Assembly (NCBI GenBank): GCA_947646735.1
Contig: CANTFK010000673.1
Coordinates: 124,001 to 188,000, forward strand
DNA: 64,000 bases
Source of the DNA: Peronospora farinosa
Taxonomy: Eukaryota > Oomycota > Peronosporomycetes > Peronosporales > Peronosporaceae
Direction of reading: 5' to 3'
Shown: positions 41,927-52,590 of the stretch, one piece after another
How the letters are laid out: each line of letters opens with the position of its first letter
How positions within the stretch are numbered: the first letter of the stretch is position 1
Position numbers and translations under genes: made by a program
The notes under the pieces: generated by a model
Database searches by the model: none
What the model saw: the letters and a program-made list of their open reading frames with translations, nothing else
What the model was told of the DNA's origin: nothing

Positions 41927-44900
41927 ATGAACTCGTCCATCCGATCAACGCGTCGTACTAGCGTGCGTACCTCCCGCCGTCGAGGATCTAGCAACGTTTC
42001 CACTACACCATCGTCTTCTTCATCTTCTAACGTATCGAACGAGCCGTTAAACGCGCCCAAGAGCTCACTAGAAGTGACATTTTGCTCCATTCAGCGCGTA
42101 GCTAATCGTTCATTTTTATTGCTGTGTACACCTTCCAATTGGAGTCTGTACCGCCTCGATGGCTTTAGTACAACACGTGAGAGCTGTACACCTGTACAGG
42201 TGAGTCAATTACGCTTAAAATACCGCTGTTTTGATCGTGAAAGAGTCTGAAAGAGTTGAAAGGCCTCACAGTCCTTTCCAGTCTAATTCATCCTTTGTTC
42301 TTGTTTCTAGCTGCTACTAGACCCCAACAAAGATGCAGCACGTCTCTCACGTGTCCGTTTCTTCCATCTCTACACATTACCAGCAACTTTAAATGCTCTC
42401 GGAGCTTTGTTTGTATCAGAAACGAGCTCCTCGTTGCTCTCAAGTGACGAGCACAATGACGACTTTGTGTCTTCTTCTGCACTGGAAATTAAAGACAAGG
42501 ATGATACTGGACATGAAGAGATTGTCGTGCTTGCTTTAAACGAGCAGCGACTGCTGTACAAGTTACCACCTACGCCGTCTCTTGTGCTGGACGTGCAGAC
42601 AAACGCCATGACGGCTGCTGTCCTATGTGAGACTCGAGAGCTTTTTCTCTATGACTTGGTCTCTTTTAAACTCCAGCAGATTATTCACACAGCTTCTCCT
42701 GCTATGGCTCTTGGACGGAGATGGCTGATGTATCCTGGATATGCACCAAGTGCTGATACGAACCAATGCACTGGCCAAGACCAGATATTGTCTGGTCGAG
42801 GAGACAGCGACTCGGACTTTGATGATATCCCGATTGAAGCTCTTGTCAACAGTGGGATGGCCGTAGAAGCTCGAGATGCATCTCATAGCACGTCACCAGC
42901 CTACACAGCCATTGATGTAGCGCAAAATGTGGCATCGGGATTGTACTATTTGTCAAAAGTTGGACGTGCTACTATTGCGCCGTATATGTCGTCCTCACCT
43001 GGCAATCTCTCGAGCGGAACGCACAATCATCACACGCCGACATCACCGTCTGATCGTCGCAATTGTGGTCGGTCACGAAAGTCATCTTTTAATGGCTCGA
43101 CAGGTAGCACACAACAGCAGGTAAGGAAAAACAGCGGTGACGTAACAGCTTCCGCGTCGAAAAAACATCCGGGATGGGTAGTGGTGCTTAATTTGGTTAC
43201 GAAGCGCGTGCTGGCAAATTTTCCGTGTCATTCCACCGCGTTAGTAAACCTGTCGTTGGATTCTTCTGGGCTCCTTCTGGCAACGAGCTCCACAAAGGGC
43301 CAAAACCTTCATGTCTATCGCCTGTCGCCACCGCTGCAAAGTGTAGTAAACAAGTCTGGGGCAACAGTCAATGGGCATGGAACACTGCACCACCAATTGA
43401 TGTACAAGTTACAGCGTGGTATCACCCACGCTAGTATCCAGGATATTTCGTTCAGCCAGGATGGAAAATGGATTAATGTGACATCAGCGCACGGCACCAG
43501 CCATCTCTACGCGCTCCACCCCGAAGGAGCGCGCATAAGTGCTGACACACATGCAAATACTGTGGAGAGCGCTGATGAATCTGACACTGATACTCTTGGT
43601 CCTGGTTTCTGTCGACGTGAAGTAAACGATTTTTATGCTGACTTCCGCGCCCTTGAGACGCGGACGCAGACCCAGGTACTTCGAATTCGTCATGATCTCA
43701 AGACTGTTATCGTGTCTAGTGTACCTCCCCACAAGCCTACGGCGTCAGTTTCCTCCAAATCACGCACAACGCGTTCATCGTCTTCGTCATCATCTTCGTC
43801 ATCATCGTCGTCTATGTCGTCAACATCTTCGTCATCGTCCCCTCCCGGCGTCATGTTTAACAGCCCAGCTACGACTGGCAGTATGCGCAGTAGCACTATC
43901 ATGGAATCAGCGCTGGATGCGTCGCAGGCATTGCTGTCTCAACTTGCCACATCCGCCATAGATTTTGGCCATCAGCACTTTGAGAATGACATGGATGTCG
44001 CTTCTCGTCGTCGTCGCCTGCGTCAGCGTTTGTGCTGCCTGTTTGCTCTTGATGGTCTCAAGATGTTGATCTGCTGTGATTCTGTTATGAAGTTGTACGA
44101 TATGCGGGTGACCGCACTTTCCCAACACAAGGCAGACCACGCCCGTGCAACATTATCTGATCCAAGGACGAAGAATTCCAAGTCGTCACTGTCTTCGTTT
44201 GGCTTCGAAGCCAGCGTGACTGAGCTCAAGTCGTGGGAACTTCTTGCATTAGGGCGACGAAAATCGGAACCTCTTTTACCTGTTGTTAAAGACGAAAACG
44301 GATCAAGCAGCGGTAGCGCTAACGGAGATTGTTATGCCAAGAGTGAACTGAGAACGTTTGGCCAAAGATCGCTACCGTTATGGGCGCACCCAAAGGTAAC
44401 TTTCAAAGCGATCGACGAGGACCATCCAGAAGGCCAAATACTTGAAGTAAAGCGCAAGGGGCCAAATTCGAATCAAGATCTCAGTACTAGCACCATGTTG
44501 ATGGCTCCAGAGGGTTATGCCAATGGCGACGAGCAGCTGTTTGTGATGGAGATGGATTCGTACTTTGGCATTGGCGGTTCGCCAGTTTTTGATGGCCGCG
44601 GGGATCATCCTGCGATGCCGGAGATTCTTCCACCGTTAGATCTAGCTGCGAGTATCAATATGGCCATGGCATCTTCGTTGTCAGATACACCACCCAAGCC
44701 GGTTGCTGACGTGAAGAATACGATTTGCTTTAAACCAATTGATCAGAACTCAGTGAACGGTGCTGGCTTGGCTCAAAAAGGAAAGAAGAAGAAAGGAAAG
44801 GGTCGGCAGACGCTCACACCGCGGTCGTCTACAGAAACCGATGTTGAAGTCATCAAAGAAGGCAATTCAACTGGAGGCCAGGCCTCATTGCAGTTTACAA

Positions 44901-44947
44901 TGCAAGATATGTACTTTGCGATGCCTAGTGATGAAGGCAGCGGTTGA
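41927..44947 (+). CDS. BCAS3: BCAS3-like WD40 protein, two exons, 969 aa
   Basis: BCAS3 is a WD40 beta-propeller protein. In animals it pairs with PHAF1 on phagophore membranes and also acts in cytoskeleton and cell polarity. Exons are 41927-42199 and 42311-44947, with a 111-bp intron (gtgag...ctag). The first ATG in frame is 41927. Family marks: a propeller start around SLYRLDG, YTAIDVAQNVASGLYYLSKVG, WVVVLNLVTKRV, VNLSLDSSGLLLATSST, LHVYRL, and the signature LQRGITHASIQDISFSQDGKW followed by GTSHLYAL. A poly-Ser run lies at about 43770-43840. The C-terminal 300 residues show the less conserved BCAS3 tail with a Lys-rich patch near the end. Confidence 0.87.
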
Positions 44948-45115
44948 TAGCGAGCTACACCGGATACTGACCTCACACATACACAATCACCAATTCCACC
45001 GACTGGACAAGTTCAGAAAATGAAGCACGAATTCTTACAACAAGCCATGAGATTACACCAGCAACAGAGTAAACACGTACATTTGATCTCGCTCTGTTAG
45101 TAAATGGTATCCTAG

Positions 45116-47018
45116 TTATTCCAAAGGTGCAAACTCCAAACCGTTTTCCTTGGGCTGCAGCATGAGCTCCACGATCTGCTCTACCTGCTTTCTCAGCTCT
45201 AGAGTGACCTCCTCACGAGTCTGACCCACACAACCAGCAAGCTCAACGTAGTATTTAAGCTTGGGCTCCGTTCCACTCGTACGCAGCGTGGCGACGCATC
45301 CGTTGGCAAAAGTGTACGTTATCATCTCAGTTGAGCTGCTCACAGGAAGCACGGCGCGCTTGTCAGGCTGAGAACTGTCATAACCTGTGGTGAGGTCGCG
45401 CACGTGGGTGATAGCAAAATCTCCGCAGGTTTTCCAGTATTTTCCACCATTGCGCAGGCGCTCGAAGATAGCACGAGTTTTGACGGGGTCATAACACTTG
45501 ACGTAGTGATTTTGCGTCACAAAGTGGCCATATCGCTCATAGAGGGCATTGAGGTGCTCACCCACCGTAATCGTTTTCGTCGCTTCGAGCTGAACCGCCA
45601 TCTCTGCAAACACAGCAGCAGCAACGACCCCGTCCTTATCCTTTACAAGATCACCAACGCAAAAACCAATGGCCTCCTCGAAAGATAAGAGGACAATTTT
45701 ACCAGCGTCACGGAGCTCGGCGGTCTTGTTGCCCATCCACTTGAACCCAGTGAGGGTCTCCTCAAAGTTTAAACCCTCGGTCTGGGCCACAGCACGCAGC
45801 ATCTTCGACGATACTGTCGATGCGATGAAGTACAATTGCTTGCGGTCGCAATCCGGGTGCAGTCGCAAATATTGCTCGAGTTCCCAGTGAGCCCAGTAAA
45901 ACGCCAATCTCATTACCCGTAAAGATTCGCCAGCCAGACTTGGAGCTTGGATCCCGCTCCGCAACGGCCAGACGATCAGCATCAGGATCGTTGGCCAGGA
46001 TTAGGCTCGCTCCATTGGCTTCAGCAGTCTCGATGGCAAGTTGCAGTGCTCCTTTACCCTCCTCGGGGTTGGGGAATGCCACAGTGGGAAAGTCGGGATC
46101 AGGTAAAAGCTGGGCCTGCACTGGAACGTACTCCTTGTGCTGGAAAGCCGCAAATGAGCGGCTCGTAAATGCATGACCGACACCATGCATGGCCGTATAG
46201 GCAATCTTGAGCGTCGTGTTGGTATTAGCCTCCGGGAAGCGACACAATCTTGCACGCGCTTGCTCAAAGTATAACTTAATGAGCTCGTCCCCTGGATTTT
46301 CAATTAGCGTCGGAAACGTCTTCTTTAGCTCTGCCAACGAGCCGTCATAGCGTCTCCACGGAGCTAGATTCTTCATAATCTCATTGGCAATTCCTTCATC
46401 GTGCGGTGGAATGATCTGGCTACCATTACCCCAATAAACTTTATAGCCATTGTCAGTCTTGGGATTATGTGAAGCTGTGACCATGATACCTGCAACGCAA
46501 TTCTTCTGTTCAATACAGAATGGCTACATTATCCCACACCAAACATCATCAGTTAGACAGTCGTCTCAGCTTGACAAATTTCTTAGCAACAAACTTACGA
46601 CTAGTGGTGTAGCTACAAAGTCCTCATAGAGATAAACTCTAATGCCATAATGTACACAAACTGCTGCTGTGAGCTCTGCAAACCTCTTGGAAGTTAAAAA
46701 GTCTTGTTTACGATGATCATAACCCACTGCAATGCCTCGTGTCGTTACACATTTCCCCAATTGTTTCATTAAATACTTGCAAATGCCTTGCGATGTTTGA
46801 ATCACAACCAGATCATTAATTGCTGCTGGACCGGGTCCCATGACGGCGCGTAGACCAGCGGTACCAAAGGCCACGCGATTGCTAAAAAGCTCTTGAAGAC
46901 GTGATATGTTCTTGGTCTCAATAAGCTTCTGAAGTTGCAGTTTAGTGCTAATATTTACGTCCATATTTACCCATTCCTGGGCTTCCCATAACCACTGCTC
47001 CTCTGTACGTACACTCAT
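45116..47018 (-). CDS. PGM2: PGM2-type phosphopentomutase/phosphoglucomutase with a frameshift
   Basis: The enzyme interconverts sugar 1- and 5(6)-phosphates. Exon 1 is 47018-46599; intron 46598-46524 (75 bp, gtaag...gtag) joins VATPLV to PFCIEQKNCVAGIM as in PGM2. Visible motifs are GTAGLR, the catalytic serine loop TASHNP (Ser158), the metal loop DPDADR (about 319), the sugar loop FEEAIG and the phosphate-binding TSGTEPKLKYY. The frame breaks after TGNEIGVLL: at 45892-45894 the plus strand has ccc, and with one C fewer the reading would continue into AHWELEQYL and the rest of the protein to 45116. Everything else is intact, so this is either a sequence error or a very recent loss. The corrected protein would have about 608 residues, normal for the family. 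Confidence 0.9.
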
Positions 47019-47259
47019 CGAGTTGGCTACAATTGAACAAATGAGTGATCGGATGTTTAAAACGCTTCCAAACGTTTTTTTATAAAGTTGTACAGGTAAA
47101 GGTGCTGCAAAGTTCGGTTTTTTGTTACTTCAACTTTGGCTCGACTATGTAACGAAGTAAGCTATAGTTACATCGATAGCAATCGCCAGCTGTTTGATTC
47201 GGGATGTTAAAGTTGCTGCACCCTTGTTACTTCAACGTGGCATGATAAAGTTGCCAAAC

Positions 47260-47832
47260 CTACACTGAGATCTCCCCTATAACTGCCTTACTCAACCAAT
47301 CGAGGCCTTCATACAGTCCCTCTCCAGTATTTGCAATGCAGGGCTGCACGTAGGTGGGATTCTTGGTCACGTCCTGCAACTCCAATCTTTCTCGGAGCTC
47401 ATTTGCCGACAAGGCGTTAGGTTGATCCTGTTTATTCGCGTATACTAGTAGCTTCGTAGTAGCGAGCTCTTCCGATTCAAAGATAAGATGCAAAGCCTCT
47501 TTTGCCTCGTCAATACGTTCAATGTCAGCTGCATCGACTACAAAGATAATGGCATCGTTATTGTAGAGATAATGCATCCAGAGAGAGCGGATCTTCTCTT
47601 GTCCACCGATATCCCAAGCGGTAAATTTAATGTTCTTATAATTAAAGCTCTCAAGATTAAAACCGATGGTAGGGATCGTAGTCACGGTTTTACCCACTTT
47701 GATCTTGTAGAGGAATGTCGTCTTGCCTGCACCATCAAGACCGATGATCATGATGCGACTCTCACGATTGCCAAAGTATGAGGTCAAGCTGCCGTAGAGA
47801 GATTCGAGCGAATATGAAACGATGTTGCCCAT
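47260..47832 (-). CDS. ARF/ARL-family small GTPase, 190 aa
   Basis: ARF-family GTPases control membrane traffic. The start is the ATG at 47832 (MGNIVSYS), because Gly2 is the myristoylation site. The 70 codons upstream are open but lack family likeness. Motifs: P-loop GLDGAGKT (31-38), switch [16 protein letters not shown] (73-79), NKQD and a C-terminal [11 protein letters not shown]. It resembles ARF1 but has Gly where ARF1 has Ala in the P-loop, and a divergent middle, so it is better called ARF-like. Intronless. An initiator-FPR motif lies 52-68 bases upstream. Confidence 0.93.
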   Translation of the reverse strand: MGNIVSYSLESLYGSLTSYFGNRESRIMIIGLDGAGKTTFLYKIKVGKTVTTIPTIGFNLESFNYKNIKFTAWDIGGQEKIRSLWMHYLYNNDAIIFVVDAADIERIDEAKEALHLIFESEELATTKLLVYANKQDQPNALSANELRERLELQDVTKNPTYVQPCIANTGEGLYEGLDWLSKAVIGEISV

Positions 47833-47883
47833 CGCTGATGGAAAAAAAGACACGTAAAAAAAGAGCTGATGGGAGGGATTGCT

Positions 47884-47900
47884 GGTAAATTGAAAAGTGA
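47884..47900 (-). promoter_or_regulatory. Oomycete Inr-FPR core promoter of the ARF-like gene
   Basis: The minus strand reads TCACTTTTCAATTTACC. This matches the oomycete initiator TCAYTYY followed by the flanking element CAWTTTNYY with one base between. It lies about 52-68 bases before the chosen ATG, supporting that start and ruling out the longer upstream frame. Confidence 0.65.
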
Positions 47901-48345
47901 ATAGAAAAAAATGACGTTGAAAGTCACGCAAGAGTGATGGTCGTAGAAGTTGCTGTCGTGAAGTGTGCGATGGTGATTGGTTGAATACTGTGGACAAATT
48001 AAAAGACGTAAAAATAAGAAAATTCCCCTTGTTAGGAGGCAATTTACAGTGAGCGCAACTTAAAAAAAGAGATGATCAATACAATATTATAGAGGCCTTA
48101 CAGAGGGATATCATTAAGTTGCGTGGTTACGTCAGTTGTATAATTCTTAGAAATAGCAGAGTGAACTAGTGTCCAAGCACATAAAACATCTCTATAACAG
48201 AGATACATCTAGCAGACTGCATGGCCATGGCTATCAGTATTCGATACTATTGTACCAACCAACACCAACACAAGAACAATAGACAGTGCTAAGCTCCGTC
48301 TCCATCGTTAAGTTACAAGTACATAAGTGAGGTGAATACGGCGCA
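47901..48345. other. Intergenic upstream of the ARF-like gene
   Basis: Holds the ARF-like gene's upstream region and the 3' flank of the next minus-strand gene. No ORF or RNA gene is seen. Confidence 0.55.
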
Positions 48346-48885
48346 TCAATTCACGGCGGTGACATCGTTCTGGTACAGCTGTCGCTGCTGCTGCTGCTTC
48401 TTGCGCTGTAGTTGCAGCTTTCGCTTCAGGTTCTTTGCCTTTTTCTTAGCTGCATCTTCTCTCAGTTTATCCAGCAATTCGTCTTGTACTGTACGTTTCC
48501 GTTTCCTATCGTCCTTCGGTGTCTGTGTCTTAAGACGCACAAGTTCCTGTTCTTCTTCGTCTTGTGCTTCGTCCCACTGCGTTTGCACTTCTTTTTCTGC
48601 TAGAGCTGCCTCCTCTAGGTGACTTCCTCGAGATTTACGCAGTAGCTTGCGCTTCATCTCGCGCTCCGTCTCCGTCAGTGTCACGTCCACATGACCGGCA
48701 TTGGGTCGCGTAAGACTCGGCGCAGAGGACGAAGAAGGACGATATAGTGTCACGGGGCGGCGTTCTTTCTGTTGCATCTCCTGCTTTATCTTGTCCTCAT
48801 TGCCATCTCCACCAAGCAGCCAAGAACTCACTATATCGAGTGCATTCGATCGGAATGCGACGCCCTCGTCATCACTAGTGCCCAT
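48346..48885 (-). CDS. Hypothetical basic coiled-coil protein, 179 aa
   Basis: The frame stays open to 48912, but the first ATG is at 48885 (MGTSDDEGVAF). The N-terminus has a short ordered helix, ALDIVSSWLLG. The centre has the segment RRPVTLYRPSSS. The remainder is helical and strongly charged (TETEREMKRKLLRKS, a Glu-rich stretch, then KKKAKNLKRKLQLQRKK), ending in Gln runs. Such composition is common in nucleolar or RNA-processing proteins; that role is only inferred. It shares a 182-base divergent promoter with RPS13, which would fit co-expression with ribosome genes. Confidence 0.7.
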   Translation of the reverse strand: MGTSDDEGVAFRSNALDIVSSWLLGGDGNEDKIKQEMQQKERRPVTLYRPSSSSAPSLTRPNAGHVDVTLTETEREMKRKLLRKSRGSHLEEAALAEKEVQTQWDEAQDEEEQELVRLKTQTPKDDRKRKRTVQDELLDKLREDAAKKKAKNLKRKLQLQRKKQQQQRQLYQNDVTAVN

Positions 48886-49067
48886 ACCTGCGTATTCTCC
48901 TTCTTCCACCAATCAAATCGCATATAAGACTGACTTTCAACCAATCGTTACCCCTTCTTTCTGCTCAATAATTGGTTGGTTGGGAAGCATCGAGAGCTCC
49001 TCAATATCTTCATCCACTCTTTGATCTCCTCTCCAGCAAGTTAAAGTCACCAAATACTTTCGTCACC

Positions 49068-49707
49068 ATGGGTCGCATGCATTCTCACGGCAAGGGTATG
49101 AGCAAATCTGCTCGCCCGTACAAACGCACGCCACCTTCATGGCTCAAGATCTCGTCTGAGGACGTGGAGGACCACATTTGCAAGTTTGCCAAAAAGGGTT
49201 TGACCCCATCGCAGATTGGTGTCATTCTTCGTGACTCGCACGGTATTGCCCAGGTCAAGAGCGTGACTGGCTCCAAGGTGCTGCGTCTTCTCAAAAAGAA
49301 CGGTGCGTCCTATTGTCCTCAAACTCTATAACGTGTCTAGTTATTGACGTAATCTCTTCCTTTGTGCTATTTCTTGGCTCTATGCTCGGTACCACCTGAC
49401 GCTACGGATTTGATGGCTCTGCTTCTGCCTCTCTGTTTGACGTGGGGGTACGCGGGTTTCTTTTGATTACGAATCACAATAATCAGGTCTTGCCCCTGAA
49501 CTACCAGAGGACCTGTACATGCTCATTAAGAAGGCCGTGGCTGTCCGTAAACATTTGGAGCGCAATCGTCAGGATAAGGACTCGAAATTCCGTCTCATTC
49601 TTATTGAGTCGCGTATTCATCGCCTGGCTCGTTACTACCGCAAGAACCGCAAGCTCTCGCCTAACTGGAAGTACGAGTCGGCAACGGCCTCAACGCTAGT
49701 GGCTTAA
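49068..49707 (+). CDS. RPS13: 40S ribosomal protein S13 (uS15), two exons
   Basis: Exon 1 is 49068-49302 and exon 2 is 49487-49707, with a 184-bp GT-AG intron. The 151-residue product matches the normal length of RPS13. It starts [10 protein letters not shown] and contains [30 protein letters not shown], then across the intron [14 protein letters not shown], and ends [18 protein letters not shown]. It is a core protein of the small ribosomal subunit. Confidence 0.98.
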
Positions 49708-50100
49708 GTTGTCGGTCGGTTGCATGAGCGCTCGATAGCGTTATTTTGCAATACAAACCTTGTCCAATTGCTGGATAGATTGATCATTGGCTGTCTCTTG
49801 TGTTCAGTCTTCTTTGTAAGTCTATAGCCATTTTCGAGTCCTGTTGTCTCGTCCTAGTTGTGCACTCGTATAACTCATGATGGTTCGCTAGTGTCGTGGC
49901 CAGGATCGTATTGACGGACTACAAGACCAAAAGGTTTCAGGTAAACATTGTCGCTCGCGCTTAGGACATTCGTCTTCTTGATGGTCAAGTAATTTGCACT
50001 TGACTGTTAGCTTGCACCATTCGCACAAAATCTCCTCGTCAACAATATGGGAATCACATTAGTCAGGAATACACGAAGTGTAGCATCCTTGCAATCTATA
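49708..50100. other. Intergenic between convergent genes
   Basis: The 393 bases between the RPS13 and PSMG2 stop codons should contain both 3' UTRs. No ORF or RNA is recognised. Confidence 0.55.
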
Positions 50101-51403
50101 TTAGAGGTACAGCGACACATCAGGTCCTCGTCCAAAAAGCTGGTTCCATGAAGGCGGAAACGCAAACGGAAGCATTGGTGGCATTGAGCTAGAAACATCC
50201 GTCGGAGTAGCAGTCAGATGCTTGGGTATCACTCGCAAAAAGCAAAAGAGCTGTGTAGCCATGGCAGCCGCGTCAGGAACGTTGTTGCCTTCGGCACACG
50301 GCATAACCCATGCGACGAACGGCAATTTCAGCTCATCGCACTGCGCATGCAACAGTGGAGCGATGCCAGTACCACGGAGTAGCTCCCATTGGTCTTCAGA
50401 CGACAAAAGCGGCTCGGCTACTCGGGAAGCACTCTCAATGTTGGTAGTGAGCCCCTCAAAACGAGTCAAAAATGAGTCGTCCAGTTGAGCAGCATCAGCT
50501 GAATAGATAGTACGGATCGGGCGACTGCAAGCAACAAAAGTCACGTGTTAGCAGGTAAAAAGTCATTTCTTCGAATTTACACACAAGTGTCGAACCTCAT
50601 CATGTTGGAGTCATGACGTAGCATGTCGTCACATCCAGCCACAACACCAAGTGCTGCCACTTTACTAGTACTCGCCCACTCCGCCAACTCTCGGACAAAC
50701 TCACGTGCTCGTCCCTACAGTCCATACACAAGTCATCAATCAGCACTAAAGCTATCAGCCATTAGACTATATCGATGAAATCTCATACTGGCAAGACAGA
50801 AGCTCGCTGTTGAATGATCATGAGCTTCTTTTCTTTGCACTGATACACTGCAGCAATTGTAAACGAATTAGCTCCTTCTCCTGAATAAGTCTCTTGACAC
50901 ATCACACACACCCTCTAGGTTAAGACACAGAGCGTGTGACTGCTGTGTAGAAAAGGCAGCACCACCAGCAATAGCAGGAAGTGCATTGCTGAGCAAATGG
51001 CCGACGCATGTGATCTCCACGTTCTAATTCAGATCCAGAGATGAGTTAAGAACCTTCTAGTGGACTGATTAGAGTCAAAAGACCGGCAGAGAAAAGACCG
51101 TTGCACGTACAAAAGCTTCTCCATTCTGCAGTAGCGTATTAATCAGTAGATCCAGCGTCAATTGGCCTAGATTTGCGTTAGAAACAGCGGGCTAAAGGTA
51201 TCAAAGGGGAGAAAATGATACACAATTTTGTTAGAAGATTACGAGGTGAATACTCAAGGGATAAGAGTCAAAATTACTCAGTGAGGTCAAGACAGATCTG
51301 AAGAAGAAAATGAACGTACCAATAGCACCATGTGATCCGCGAAAAGCGCGGCACACGTCGCAGCGTCGGCGGCATTTGCTCCATTCAGAGGATAAAATTC
51401 CAT
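50101..51403 (-). CDS. PSMG2: Proteasome assembly chaperone 2, six exons, 292 aa
   Basis: PSMG2 with PSMG1 guides assembly of the 20S proteasome alpha ring. Exons on the minus strand: 51403-51320, 51191-51111, 51023-50912, 50847-50789, 50714-50596 and 50524-50101. All introns have GT-AG ends and the frame is kept throughout. The protein starts MEFYPLNGANAAD, with PAVSNANLGQLTLDLLIN matching the family's VGQLAMDLI core. It then has VYQCKEKKLMIIQQRAS, VRELAEWASTSKVAALGVV and the end RGTGIAPLLHAQC, EGNNVPDAAAMA, FPPSWNQLFGRGPD, as in other PAC2 proteins. It is the most intron-rich gene in the window. Confidence 0.9.
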
Positions 51404-51711
51404 GATTTTAGTGATATATTACGTGTGATATACGATACGAAAGTGTATACAAGATGTATAGTGTATTTACACCCTGATTTATTGGCCCGAATACCGCTAC
51501 TCGACACGTTAAATAATAGTCATTGCAAAATATAGTCATTGCAAAAAAAAAATGATTATGTTTTTGTATAGGGAATTTTACCTAATCAGATGTAGACGGT
51601 GAGTTCCATACCACATATTGAAACCACATGTCCTCAGATTCTTGTACTTATTTTTACCAAATATTTTCCTAATGTTTAGAATCAGCAGCTCTTATATATA
51701 AAACTATTCTG
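51404..51711. other. Short AT-rich divergent intergenic region
   Basis: The 308 bases between PSMG2 and the next plus-strand gene are AT-rich, with an A-run near 51545. Nothing else is recognised. Confidence 0.55.
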
Positions 51712-52467
51712 ATGCCATTGATAAAAATACTCTGGAAGCCAAACGAGACAATATTGAAAATAACATTGTCATCTCAATTGAATCAATTGTCACAACTCAT
51801 GGGTGAAAAGTCCAGTCTCAATCATCGGACTGTAGAAAAAATGACCAATTGTTTCCAAAGACTCCAGCAGCACTCGACATCATTGAAATTAGCTCGAAAA
51901 ACCACATCTAGTGAGTGTCAAAGGCCATGTTCCAACCTGCGACAAAGTCGATTCGGTCTCGTAGCAAAAGTAAAAGTCGTTCAAAATGCATTTACTTTTG
52001 CTACAAAACCAGTGTCCAAGTCAGTCGAGATACTCACGAAAAGTCGAAAACGTGATCGAATCCGGAACTACCTCGTCTGTCGACGAGAAGTCAAAACCAA
52101 TGAAGCCCTTTTGTATGTGGCAGAGCCTGCAATACTGTCGACGGACAAGGAGGAAATTCGGTCATCGGATGATACGGAAGAGGGTGACGACGTCTACATG
52201 GTCGACTGCCAAAGCGATTCGGACTCGGATGACGACTCGTGTAATGAAGATGACTTTGTGGCTCCGCCAGTGATTATCCCCGAAATATACCGAAAGCAGG
52301 ACCGTCTCGGTGGGGTCATCGTAGCAGGTGCGCGAGTTTTATTCACGAATGCTGCGTTTCAGCGGCAGCAAGCGATAGTGCACAAGCTGCAGTCGGTTCC
52401 TGAAGGCAGCCAGCTTGCAGTCCTTATGGGATTGCACCGTGAGCCCATTGTGATCCGAGCCTTTTGA
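51712..52467 (+). CDS. Hypothetical protein, 251 aa
   Basis: The ATG at 51712 (MPLIKIL) opens a single frame. Residues 1-60 are helical. Residues about 60-125 are basic and Ser-rich (SRKRDRIRNYLVCRREVK). A Ser/Asp-rich acidic run (SDSDSDDDS) lies near 170. The last 65 residues look ordered and hydrophobic (APPVIIPEIYRKQDR, GGVIVAGARVLFTNAAFQRQ, SQLAVLMGLHREPIVIRAF). I do not recognise the family. The first exon may be wrong, because the upstream is very AT-rich and ATG-poor. It is convergent with the AddB-like gene, 123 bases apart. Confidence 0.6.
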   Translation: MPLIKILWKPNETILKITLSSQLNQLSQLMGEKSSLNHRTVEKMTNCFQRLQQHSTSLKLARKTTSSECQRPCSNLRQSRFGLVAKVKVVQNAFTFATKPVSKSVEILTKSRKRDRIRNYLVCRREVKTNEALLYVAEPAILSTDKEEIRSSDDTEEGDDVYMVDCQSDSDSDDDSCNEDDFVAPPVIIPEIYRKQDRLGGVIVAGARVLFTNAAFQRQQAIVHKLQSVPEGSQLAVLMGLHREPIVIRAF

Positions 52468-52590
52468 ATACGGCGAGCATGAGCGAGTTAGATGTTTTTC
52501 TTCCATGTCACGTAACGTCAGTGTTGATGTCCAATATACCAGTTCCATTTGGTTTTCATCATCCGAGTTGATTGTCCACATGTGGCAAGC

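Noticed and set aside
47833..48042. 70-residue N-terminal extension of the ARF-like GTPase
   Set aside because: It lacks family likeness, would remove the Gly2 myristoylation site, and contains the Inr-FPR start-site motif.
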